From contig CAVYIF010000019.1 of assembly GCA_963768585.1 (NCBI GenBank), positions 248,001 through 312,000 on the forward strand: a stretch of 64,000 nucleotides of DNA. Reading direction: 5' to 3'. Below, one piece after another: positions 27,467 to 36,905 of this stretch (within the stretch, counting starts at the first letter, position 1; each line of letters starts with the position of its first letter). This stretch comes from CAVUNY01 sp963768585. GTDB taxonomy: Bacteria; Chloroflexota; Anaerolineae; Anaerolineales; Anaerolineaceae. Both the position numbers and the translations under genes were made by a program. The notes under the pieces are model-generated. The model made no database searches, was not told where the DNA came from, and worked only from the letters and a program-made list of their open reading frames with translations.

Positions 27467-27889
27467 ATGTTCACAAAAAGATTGATGTTCAATTTGATTC
27501 TAGCGATGGTGTTAGCCTTTGTAGCCATCGCGCCGACTGGAGCAGTTCATGCGACTGCCGAAGTTGCCGTGTGCGATCCTGTTCTTACAGCAGGGACCCC
27601 CTATTATTCAAGTGGAAAGGTAGTCTCTACAAGTTCTGTATATTGTGGAACGGACGCGAATGACACTGTTACTATCAACACGACAATAAAGGTCTTCCGC
27701 AAATCAGACCATGCATGGCTCTACGACACATCTGTGGGAACTTTCTCTTGTGTCACTGCATGCACAACCCCAGTTTATAATCCAAACGAGACGTATGATT
27801 CAAGCCATTCATACTATACATGGACCAAGGTTACTGTGAATGGGACTTCACAATACACAACAGCTGGGAGCTATTGGTATAACTATTGA
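27467..27889 (+). CDS. Small secreted protein, unknown function
   Basis: 140 residues. An N-terminal signal peptide (KRLMFNLILAMVLAFVAIAP) has a likely cleavage after VHA-TA. The mature part is rich in Ser, Thr, Tyr and Asn, with four Cys (VCDP, YCGT, FSC, TACTT) that could form two disulfides, and ends SYWYNY. AGAGGG precedes the ATG. It lies about 170 bases after the anti-sigma gene and could be a target of that sigma factor (inference). Composition recalls small secreted bacteriocin-like or surface proteins, but no family motif is seen. Confidence 0.65.
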   Translation: MFTKRLMFNLILAMVLAFVAIAPTGAVHATAEVAVCDPVLTAGTPYYSSGKVVSTSSVYCGTDANDTVTINTTIKVFRKSDHAWLYDTSVGTFSCVTACTTPVYNPNETYDSSHSYYTWTKVTVNGTSQYTTAGSYWYNY

Positions 27890-27903
27890 TGCAATAAATA
27901 ACC

Positions 27904-29235
27904 TCGAATAACCTGGGTATCACCCTGGTGATCTTTCTGCCGCTGTTTTTCGTCATCTTTCTCACGCGCCTTTTCTGGGGGCGCATGCTGGTCTCTTACC
28001 GTGCCATCCGCCGGGCTTCGGACGCCGTCTCCGGCTTCTTAGGCGAGGTTTTCAATTCGGTGCAGGCGGTCAAGGTCGCCGGCGCCGAACAGGATGTAAC
28101 CGCGCAACTGGCCCGGCTCAACGACCAGCGCCGCACGGTAGAACTGCGCCTGGCGCTCTTCCGCGGCTTGCTCAATTCGCTCAACAGCTCGGTGGTCAGC
28201 TTTGGCATCGGGGTCATGCTGCTGATGGCCGGGGCGGCGATCAGCGCCGGCACGTTCAGCGTGGGCGACTTTGCCCTGTTTGTCAGCTATCTGGCTTTTA
28301 CCACCCAGGTGCCCGCTGAATTGGGCACCTTTTACGGCGACTACAAAACCCAGGCCGTCTCCATCAACCGCTTGCTCGAGCTCATTCGCCCCCAACCGGT
28401 CGAGACCCTGACCGAGTTTCACCCGGTCTACCAGCATGGCCCGCTGCCCGAGGTGCCTTTTGAGGCGCGCACGGCCGCCCATCGCCTGGAGCGTCTGGAA
28501 GTGCGCGGCCTGACCTGCCGCTATCCCGGGCTGGAAGGCGAGCCTGACGGGCGTGGCATTGAAGAAGTGTCGTTCTCCCTCGAGCGCGGGGCCTTCGTGG
28601 TGGTCACCGGGCAGATCGGCTCGGGGAAATCCACCCTGGTACGCGCCTTGCTGGGGCTGCTGCCCGCCCAGGCCGGTGAGATCCACTGGAACGGCGCGCT
28701 GGTAACCGACCCGGCGAGCTTCTTCCGCCCGCCGCGCTGCGCCTACACGGCCCAGGTGCCGCGCCTCTTCAGCGACCCTCTGCGGGAGAACATCCTCTTC
28801 GGCCTGCCTGAAGACCGGGTGAATCTGGCGGAGGCTGTGCACCTGAGCGTGCTGGAGGAGGATGTGGCCGGGCTCGAAAAGGGCCTGGATACCCTGGTCG
28901 GCCCGCGCGGCATCCGCCTCTCCGGCGGGCAGGTGCAGCGCGCGGCTGCCGCGCGTATGTTCGTGCGCGACCCGGAACTGCTGGTCTTTGACGACCTGTC
29001 CAGCGCGCTGGATGTCGAGACCGAGCGCAGCCTGTGGGAACGCCTCGACGCGCGCCGTGCGAAAGACGGCGGAGTGACCTGCCTGGTGGTCTCGCACCGC
29101 CGGGCAGCGCTGCACCGCGCCGACCATATTCTGGTGCTGAAAGACGGCCGGATCGAATCCCAGGGCCCCCTGGCCGAACTGCTCGAGCGCAGCCCCGAAA
29201 TGCGCCGCCTGTGGATGGGAGAAATCGAAGAGTAG
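27904..29235 (+). pseudogene. 5'-truncated duplicate of the ABC half-transporter
   Basis: Matches the 3' two-thirds of the gene at 23290 without frameshifts. It lacks the start codon, ribosome site and the first three to four membrane helices; the first in-frame Met is inside a helix. Walker A, LSGGQ signature and the Asp-type Walker B are intact. The protein ends WMGEIEE instead of the WRGEGER of copy 1. It is unlikely to work on its own, but it shows what the undamaged frame looks like. Confidence 0.85.
27904..29235 (+). repeat. Direct repeat, copy 2
   Basis: Counterpart of 23791-25124; see that entry. Similarity begins within a few bases of CCTCGA at 27902 and ends at the stop codon. Confidence 0.9.
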
Positions 29236-29442
29236 TCAAAATTCCTGAGGAAATCCGTTTTGCACAGTGGGGCAAAATAATCCGGGATCATAAAGTGGTT
29301 GACGCCGCCCAAAAATTTAGCTACAATAAAATCGATATATTTATATCAAATTTGTAATAGATATATTCTTGTTTTTGGTATGAAACATCTTTTTGCTAAA
29401 TAAGCCCCCAAATCTGGTGGGAACCACTAAAGGAGCTCAAGC

Positions 29443-30183
29443 ATGGCAGAAGATCAGAATGTGTCCGTTGTTTCCTGGCCCAAAGAGCCCGCTGGGCTGG
29501 CGCATCATTTCGACCCCGAAAATCCATGTCCCGTATCCATCCATTTTGGCGAGAGCCCGGTGCGGGTGATCGTCGCCAGCGACCCTGAACGCCCGCTGGA
29601 TGTGGATATGAACATGAATGTCACTGCCAGGGAACCTATCCCGGTGTGCATCAAGCTGTGCGAGCCGATCTGCGCTCGCAGCGATTACACCATTGGCATC
29701 AACATCTTCGATAATCCCTTCGCCTCGATCACCGTACGCGGTATGACCAAGATCGGTCCGTGCGGTGAGGAACCGCCCACTAACCAGCTCACCTGCGTCA
29801 ATTTTGAACGCTTGAAGGTGGGTACTCCTATCCCTGAATCCTTGACTCTCGATGGCCTGAAATTCAGCCCGCTGGGTGGAGAACTGCGCGCTGCCTCCTT
29901 TGGAGAACCGGCCGGGCGGGTCAAGTTGGCTTTCATGGATCCCGGCCTGCGCATCGATTTTCCCCAGCCGGTAGAAGATGTGCACCTGACGCTCAATGAC
30001 TACGCTCACCCGGACCTGAAGATCACGGCCTTCGCCGGTGAAGGTGTGCTGACCGAGTTCGTCGTTTCGATTAACAACACGGTGCGCGAGGTGGCGGTTC
30101 CCGCCAGCGGTGTTACTGCCGTGACCGTCACCGGCGGCAGCAATGAGGCGGCCCTGGTTGAGGTCTGCTACCGGGTTGCTTAA
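29443..30183 (+). CDS. Unknown protein with LCEPIC motif (paralogue A)
   Basis: 246 residues, no signal peptide or membrane helix, family not recognised. AAAGGAG precedes the ATG by 8 bases. The N-terminal 110 residues share a module with the protein at 34551: start MAEDQN, a CPV...RVIVA block, MNMN and VCIKLCEPICARSDYTIGI, in which three Cys are spaced CxxxCxxxC and might bind a metal. The C-terminal part is beta-rich and ends TVTGGSNEAALVEVCYRVA. A similar ending (GGGNEGLLIDLCYR) closes the large PKD protein downstream, so the cluster shares modules. It is the first gene of a run reaching 36780. Confidence 0.75.
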   Translation: MAEDQNVSVVSWPKEPAGLAHHFDPENPCPVSIHFGESPVRVIVASDPERPLDVDMNMNVTAREPIPVCIKLCEPICARSDYTIGINIFDNPFASITVRGMTKIGPCGEEPPTNQLTCVNFERLKVGTPIPESLTLDGLKFSPLGGELRAASFGEPAGRVKLAFMDPGLRIDFPQPVEDVHLTLNDYAHPDLKITAFAGEGVLTEFVVSINNTVREVAVPASGVTAVTVTGGSNEAALVEVCYRVA

Positions 30184-30259
30184 TCGTCGCGGGCGGTAAT
30201 TGTTGCGCCCGGTGTGACATAAATCGCCCAGGATAGGGTCTAGGAGGGTAGAGAATACC

Positions 30260-30869
30260 ATGCCCGAACGACGTTCCAAAAAGATCAATTCGATCGAAGC
30301 CCTGCAGAAGGTTGTCCCGCTGATCGTCAAGGCGGTCAACGATGACCAGGCCTTCGGCCTGCGCGCCGCGGCCAATCCGCTGCTTGCCGCCGAGGAGATG
30401 GGCTACCAGATTGCGCCGGAAATCCAGCACACCGCGGAGCGCCGTGTGCGCTTCTCGCAGGAGAATGCCGCCCGCCTGGGCGAGCTGGAAGAGCAAGTCT
30501 ATAAGCTGGCCGGCGAGCCTTTTAACCTCGATTCCCCCCAAGAGTTGGACCGCATCCTGTTTGAAAAGCTCAAGCTGTCGCGCCCAAAACCGGATTCCGA
30601 GCCGCCAGATGCGCCGCAGCAGCAGCCGCCTGTCACTTACACGAGGGTCTGCCCGCCGGGGCCACCTGCCCATTCCATCCGACCCGCTCGAGGAACTGCG
30701 CGATGCACACCCGATTATGCCGCCGCTGCTTGAGTACCGGCGCATCGAGCGCAGCACGCCGCGCCTCGCTCCGCGCGAATTGTACGAGCGCATTCGCCGC
30801 GGCGAGGTCAAGATGCCCATTACCCGCATCCGGGCCCGCCTCAAACGCAGCCGTACACCCCCTAAATGA
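30260..30869 (+). pseudogene. Unknown protein with DNA polymerase I thumb-like segment (one frameshift)
   Basis: About 200 residues, with one frame change between about 30630 and 30680. Residues 1-70 are helical: AFGLRAAANPLLAAEEMGY resembles the leader-like helix of NHLP/Nif11-type precursor proteins. Residues 72-106 (ELEEQVYKLAGEPFNLDSPQ, then LDRILFEKLKL), and after a Pro-rich linker LEELRDAHPIMPPLLEYRR, follow the order and sequence of the thumb region of family A DNA polymerases. No polymerase palm or fingers are present. The tail is basic (RARLKRSRTPPK). GGAGG lies before the ATG. Function unknown; the polymerase similarity is from memory of the family. Confidence 0.6.
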
Positions 30870-30932
30870 GCCTGGTGTGGCTTCTCGTTTTACCGTTTGA
30901 CTGTTTGATCAGCAAACACAGGGAGATAACAA

Positions 30933-33900
30933 ATGCCCAATCTCGGTGGATTTGAAGTCGTTGGTGAGTTGACTGTTGCAGTCCTCAACCAGATCCTGGG
31001 CGGCGCCTGGGATAACGACCTGATTCCCCATAGCGTCCCGATTCCGGCCGGCACCGCCTTCGGCCCTTACCAGCTGGCGGACGGGGTGGTCAACATCCCG
31101 CGTGCCGGGCTGAGCCTGGTCATGGATGTGCCCGCGAACGGCGTGCGCATTACCCTGCCGGCCGAAATCCAGGTGGAAGTGGCCAACCCGCCGGTGCCCA
31201 GCGCCCGCCTGTTCAATATGAATGCCGATATCCAGGCCAGCGTCCCGATTGGGGTGCTGCCGGGCACCATTCAGGTGGCTGCCCTGTTGAGCGGCATCCC
31301 GCGCAGCAGCGTCAGCGCCAGCCTGACCTCGGGCGATCCCGTTCCGGCTCTGACCACGACCCTGATCAGCGAATACGTGCACGCCCGCTACGAGGACGGC
31401 ACCATCCCCAACACCCTGACCGAGAACGGTGTCGCTATGGGGCCTTCACCGGCGACGCATTTTTAGAGATTTTCGACGATTCCAGCGATGCCAGCCGGGG
31501 GATTGAGGTCACCCAGCCTACGTCGACCAGCGTCAAGGTGCGCCTGCCGTTCCACCTGCGCATCAGCAACTTGACTGCCGCGGCGGGCCCGACCCGCTCT
31601 CGCCGATCGGCATCACCGGGCGCATCGCGATCACCGCCAGCTTCAGCACTGCCCCCGGTTCGCTGACGGTCAATTTTGCCGCGGCGACGGTGGCCGTCGA
31701 AGAGTTCCCCCCGCCGCCGGCGCGGAGGGCAGCAACTACACGATCGATAAGAATGCCGCCTACGTTCTGGCATCGACCTCGAGGCCCTGCTGGTAGCGAA
31801 GATGCAGATCCGCGGGCAGGCCATCGTCGCCGCCCTCGGCAACCAGGTCTTCATGGTGCCGACGGTAGCCCAGATCGAGACCTTTATCGCCGACCAGGCG
31901 CACGCCGCCATCACCGGGCGCGGAGATATCGGCCTGTGGACGCCCACCCCGCCCGAGGGCGGCGAGGTTACCGTGACCGATGTCAAGCCGCTGGCTCTGG
32001 CGGACGGCATTGCGTTCTGCCTTAATAACCCGGCGGGCGATACCAGCGTGATCCCCTTCTTTATTCCGGCCGGGCGCAGCTGTGTGATCGCCATCGACGG
32101 CGCCAAGGTCCTGCAGATCGTCCACGACCAGATCAACAAGCCCGAAGATGAAGGCGGGTTTGGCGGCCTGCCGCACACCGAGCATGTGGACGGGCACGAT
32201 GCGATCGTCACCCGCATCGACGTCTCCCTGACCAATGGCTCGATCCATATTGAGGGCGATGTGACCGTGGTGGACGCGATCGCCGGCAGCATCGATGTCG
32301 ACGCCAGCTTCTCGGCCGAGGTTGGCCTGCGCTGGGTGGATAACGCCGACGGCACCCAGAAGATCGAGCCGTTCGTCATCGGCGACCCGGATGTCGACCT
32401 GTCGCTGCTGGCCTGGATTCTGAGCTTCCTGATGGGGTTCATCACCCTGGGCATCGTCGGCGGGATTATCGCCATCGTGGTCATGGCCGTAGCAGAGGGC
32501 GTGGCCGAGAAGATCGGCGGTACGATCATCCGCGACGACATTACCGGGCAGATCAAGGGCATTGGGGCCTGGCCCCAGACCCTGGAAGGCATCGGCGAGG
32601 TCACCTCGCGTTTCGAAAACCCGGTCCTGATCGATCCGCAGAGCGTCTCCTTCCCCGACGGCTACGCGGTCACCGCCACCTTCGCCACCACTGTGATTGC
32701 CTTTGCCGAGGCCAACGGGCCTTACCTGGTCAATGCCGGCGCGCCGATCACTTTTACCGGCGGCCCGGTCACTGCCGACACCCAATACGCCTGGGACTTT
32801 GGCGACGGGGCCGCCGCCGTCGGGCGGGTGGCCAACCATACTTATGCCGATGACGGAATTTATGTCGCCAAACTGACCACCACCGTCACTCAGCCGGGCG
32901 GGGTCGTCACCCGCCAGTTCGCGCGGGTGATTGCGCGCAACGTGCCGCCGGTGGTCAATGCCGGGCCGGACCTGACCATCGACGAAGGCCAGGAGGTCGA
33001 ATTCACCGCCACTTTCACCGATCAGGAATGGCCCGACACCCACACGGCGATCTTCGATTTTGGCGATGACAGCCTGCCAGTGGAGGCCCCCGTCAGCGAG
33101 ACGAACGACCCGCCGCGCGCCGAAGGCACGACCAGCGCCAAACACGCCTACTGTGACAACGGCGAGTATACCCTCACAGTCGAGGTGCGGGATGACGACG
33201 GCGGGGTGGGATTTGACACACGCAAGATACCGTGCGCAACGTGCCGCCTACCGTGGATGCGGGCGACGACACGTTCGCCTACCCGGGTATTCCCATCAGC
33301 CTGGAAGCCTGCTTCACCGATCCCGGCTGGTGCGACACGCACACCGCGACCTGGGAATTCGGCGACTGTACGCCGCTGACGCCCGCCGTGGTGCACGAGA
33401 ATAACGAGCCGCCGGATGCGGTCGGGGTGGCCGCCGCGGTGCACGTCTACCAGCACTGCGGCACCTACGTCGCGCGCTGCGCCGTCATCGACGACGACGG
33501 CGGCATGGGTCCGGTACGATGATGTGCGGGTCGTTGAACTGCTCAACACCGGTTTCGAGGGCGGTTTCCGCAAACGCCTCGTGGGTGAAGTTGCCAACGA
33601 CTGGGAACCCTACGGCGAAGTCCCCAGGCTCGCGCACCAACGCCGCCAGCGGGCGGCGCGGCGGCCAGCTCTTCCCGCGGATCAGATCATCGTCCACGGC
33701 GGGCAGCGCTTCGTCGCCCCGCAGGGGGGCAGCGTTCACAGCGCATCACAGTCCGCGCTTTCCGCGCCGGCAGCTGAGCAGTCCATCGGCGCGAACGTCG
33801 GCTGGGACTACCAGCTCTCGCGTGGTACCACCTGGACGAGCGCGGCGGCGGGATCTGCCGCCTGGGCGTCGACCCGGCGGGCGGGAGCGATCCGGAGCAC

Positions 33901-34545
33901 CGAGCGTGGTCTGGTCCCAGGGATCGAGCAGCGCGACTGGGCAATGCTGCTGGTACGCGTCACCGCGACGCGCGGCGCAGTGACGGTGTTCCTCGAAGCG
34001 CGCACGACAGGCCGCCTCGGGTACTTCGAGACGTGGTGATGATCCCGTATCCGTGCCCGACCAAAGAACGCCGAGGACGAGCCTCCGACCCCGCCGAAGG
34101 ATAAGCGCGCGTGCGTCAACTGGGCGGACGAGCGCAAACCCCGGCGCGTGCCCGACGACTACCCCGAAAAGGCCGGGTTCACGTTCAAATCGCGCAGCGG
34201 CCTGCCGCTGATGATCGCGACATGGGGCGACCCTGCCAACCAGGGCAAGCTCCAGTTCCCCGACCGCGGCATGCATATTGCCCTGCCGTTTACCAGCCAA
34301 CCACGCCATCGCCATGTAATCAGCGCACGTCCAAGCCGGTCCGCATGCAGGCCTTTGACAGCGCCGGCGCCAAGTTGGGCAGGCCGTTACCCCGTCCGGC
34401 AGCCGGCCCGTTGTCACCCTGGAGATCGCCGTGGAGGGCATACCACCCTGGTGTTCGCCGGCGGCGGCAACGAGGGCCTGTTGATCGATTTATGCTATCG
34501 CAAGAAGATCCCAAGACCAGCGCCGGCAAAGCGGGCAAGGAGTAG
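30933..34545 (+). pseudogene. Giant PKD-repeat protein with hydrophobic segment (many frameshifts)
   Basis: About 1,200 residues when joined; no signal peptide. The N-terminal 170 residues (GELTVAVLNQILGGAWDNDL and on) are beta-rich. A hydrophobic, Gly-rich stretch near 32400-32500 (LAWILSFLMGFITLGIVGGI) could insert in a membrane. Three PKD domains follow (WDFGDGAAAV, FDFGDDSLPV, WEFGDCTPL), then a jelly-roll-like region with NVGWDYQLS, and a C-terminal module from CVNWADERKPRR to GGGNEGLLIDLCYR. At least four frame changes lie in 31440-31790 and others near 33230, 33515, 33640-34000 and 34300-34500, while 31802-33230 is clean. Likely structural or adhesive; true gene or decaying copy cannot be told. 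Confidence 0.6.
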
Positions 34546-34550
34546 ACGGA

Positions 34551-34881
34551 TGGCCGAAGATCAAAACATCCATATCGTCAGTTGGCCGCAGAACCGGCCG
34601 GTTTCGCGCACCAGTTCGATCCAGAAGCATCCCTGCCCGGTGGTCTTATCCTTCGATGACTGCCCGGCCCGGGTCATCGTCGCCACCGATCGGGGCGCTC
34701 ACTGGACGTCAATATGAACATGGACCTGCGGGTTCCCGAAGCCGTGCCGCTGTGCATCAACCTGTGCGAGCCGATCTGTGCCGAGAGCAATTACACCATC
34801 GGCATCTCCATTTTCGACCGCCCGGTGGTCAGCCTGACCATCCGCGGCCGGACTCGCCTGTCCGGTTGCCGGGAGGAATAG
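34551..34881 (+). pseudogene. Short paralogue A' with LCEPIC motif (one frameshift)
   Basis: About 110 residues: only the N-terminal module of the 29443 protein. It starts MAEDQNIHIVSWPQ. The frame breaks near 34695-34705, and it continues NMNMDLRVPEAVPLCINLCE, then PICAESNYTIGISIFD, and stops at 34881. The three Cys (CINLCEPIC) are kept. It lacks the second, beta-rich half of its paralogue. It lies 5 bases after the end of the PKD protein. Confidence 0.6.
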
Positions 34882-34892
34882 CAGGTAAGCCA

Positions 34893-35752
34893 ATGAAAAG
34901 ATAAAGAAAACGACCAAAAAAAGCAGGGCGCCCGCGCCGAAGCACGCCTTCCGCAGGACGACTGAACCGCAAGGTACCTCCGAAGGCTGGCGGCGCCCGC
35001 AAAGCCCAAAGCCGACCCTGCGCCAACCTGCGCGCTAGCCTGACCCGCCGCCCACAGCGGACCACAGTCGCATCCTCCCCTGGGGGCGGGCCCCAGTTCG
35101 ATGTGCTGGCCGGGGTGATGGGCGCGGCCGGTCCACGTTGCGCATCGTCAGAAGGCCGCTCCGTCCTCGAAGAGGAACTGGCCGCCGGGATCAACACCAC
35201 CCAGAAGCATGAGAAAAAAGTGGTGGATGTGGACAAGCTGCGCGCGGGCGACCCGCAGGAGGTGATCCAGCGTTTCCGGCGGGATGCCCACGATGTGGTA
35301 GACATCCTCCTGGACCTGGTGAACGTGGCGACCAACTGCTCGACCAGCTTACCCAGCGCGTCATCCGCATCGGGTCGCGGGGCGCGCGCGGACCAGCCTC
35401 TCTAGAAGCGGGGCGGGGCAGGCCCACGCGGGGCATCCCGTCCCTGGCGGTTTCTACCCGTCAAGCCCGGCGAGGCGGTTGAGATCCCCATGACGCTCGA
35501 AAACGAGAGCGGCAAACCGACCGATGTTTTTTACCTGCCAGCTCTGACCTGGTAAACCCCAACGGCGACCGCATCCCCGCCCAGCAGATCAGCTTTGTCC
35601 CCGAGAAGATGGTGATCGAGCCTGAAAAATCGGCGGTGATCACCGTCACCGTGCGCGTGCCGGCCAACGCCCCGCCTGGTACCTATTCGGGCCTGCTGCA
35701 GGCCACCAAGCTGGAACAGCTGCGCGCCGTTCTGTCGATCCAGATCGAATAA
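34893..35752 (+). pseudogene. Unknown protein with basic N-terminus, helical middle and NEW3-like C-terminal domain (frameshifts)
   Basis: About 280 residues after joining several frames (breaks near 34905, 35336, 35450 and 35540). The N-terminus is basic and Pro/Ala-rich. The middle is amphipathic helix (VVDVDKLRAGDPQEVIQRFR, then DAHDVVDILLDLVNVAT). The C-terminal 90 residues read as an Ig-like fold: AVEIPMTLENESGKPTDVFY ... VITVTVRVPANAPPGTYSGL, as in NEW3/COG1470 domains. The stop lies 1 base before the ATG of the polyprenyl synthase, so the two are probably translated together. Function unknown. Confidence 0.5.
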
Positions 35753-35753
35753 G

Positions 35754-36780
35754 ATGGCCATCCTCGGCCCCGCCGACCGCTCGCAGTACGTTGTTTCCGT
35801 GCTGGAGCGCTACAAGGCGGTGACCATGGAAATGCTGATGGCTTCCCTGCCGGCGCGGAACCGCGCCGGCATCTGTATGACCTCGTCCCGCTTTACCCGC
35901 AGCGCTCCGGTAAGGGGCTGCGCCCGGCGCTGTGCCTGGCTACCTGCCAGGCCTTCGGCGGCAGCCTGCGCGGCGCGCTGCCCTCGGCGGTGGCGATCGA
36001 GATGTTCCACAACGCCTTCCTGGTGCACGACGACGTGGAGGACGGCAGCCTCAACCGGCGCGGGCTGCCCACCCTGGCGGCCGAGTTTGGCCTGCCGATC
36101 GCGGTCAACGTGGGCGACGCCATGAACGTGCTCTCCTGCGCCCCCTGATGGAAAATATGGGCAGCCTGGGGCCCACTCTGACCTGGCGCGTGTTCGAAGA
36201 AATCGAGCACATGGTGAGCGAGTCGGTCGAGGGCCAGGCCCTCGAACTGGGCTGGGTGCGCGACAATGCCTGCGGGTTGAGCGACGGAGACTACCTGCGC
36301 ATGATCCTCAAAAAGACCTGCTGGTACACCTGCATCCATCCCTGCCGCATCGGCGGTTTGATCGGTCCGGCGGGGCGGTCGACCTGACCGCTTCAACCGT
36401 TTCGGCTATTTCATGGGCGCGGCCTTCCAGATCCAGGACGACCTGCTCAACTTGGCGGGCGACGAGGATAAATACGGCAAGGAGATCGGCGGCGACATCT
36501 GGGAAGGCAAGCGCACCCAGATGCTGATGCATACCCTCAACCACTGCGGCCCGCGCGAAAAGGCGCGCTTGCGCCGCTTCCTGGCGACGCCGCGCCCCGA
36601 GCGTGAACCGCGCGATGTGGCCTGGGTTTACGACCTGATGCACAAATACACAGCATGGAATATGCCCGCGGCTGCGCCCGCCAGCTGGCCGAAGCCGCCC
36701 TCCAGGAATTCGACGTGGCCTACGCTGGCCTGCCCGACTCCCCCGACAAGAATTTCATCTATAATATTGTACTTACATGA
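35754..36780 (+). pseudogene. Polyprenyl (geranylgeranyl-type) diphosphate synthase, several frameshifts
   Basis: About 340 residues when joined. It condenses isopentenyl diphosphate units onto an allylic primer. Both Asp-rich motifs are visible: AFLVHDDVEDGSLNRRG (first, DDxxD) and GAAFQIQDDLLNLAGD (second). GKGLRPALCLATCQAFGG is the substrate Lys/Arg region. Frame changes lie near 35872, 36135, 36370 and 36650. The product chain length cannot be read reliably from the damaged sequence. It is the last gene of the unknown cluster and lies 3.5 kb from a geranylgeranyl-reductase-like gene. Confidence 0.75.
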
Positions 36781-36905
36781 TTGACAGCGATTTATAACGA
36801 TTCTAACCTCGGATGTTGCTGATTTGAGATCACGCCTGATCCCGTTGATCCGGTTCATATCTGTGTGTTCGATTCTGCTTGACAGCCGCTCGTATCGGTT
36901 ACATA

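Larger units (their letters stand above)
25125..27903. other. AT-richer island between the two ABC copies
   Basis: About 2.8 kb, visibly lower in GC than its flanks, with different codon use (many AAA, ATT, GAA). It carries an ECF sigma factor, a membrane anti-sigma-like protein and a small secreted protein, all rightward. It has no recombinase or terminal inverted repeat. The boundaries coincide with the ends of the two transporter copies. Confidence 0.7.

Noticed and set aside
27467..27889. Lactococcin-972-like bacteriocin
   Set aside because: Only composition and the Tyr/Trp-rich end are suggestive; no motif match and no dedicated immunity gene recognised.
31760..33145. Leftward open frames of about 390-460 codons opposite the PKD protein
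   Set aside because: Antisense shadows; the plus strand has recognisable PKD motifs.
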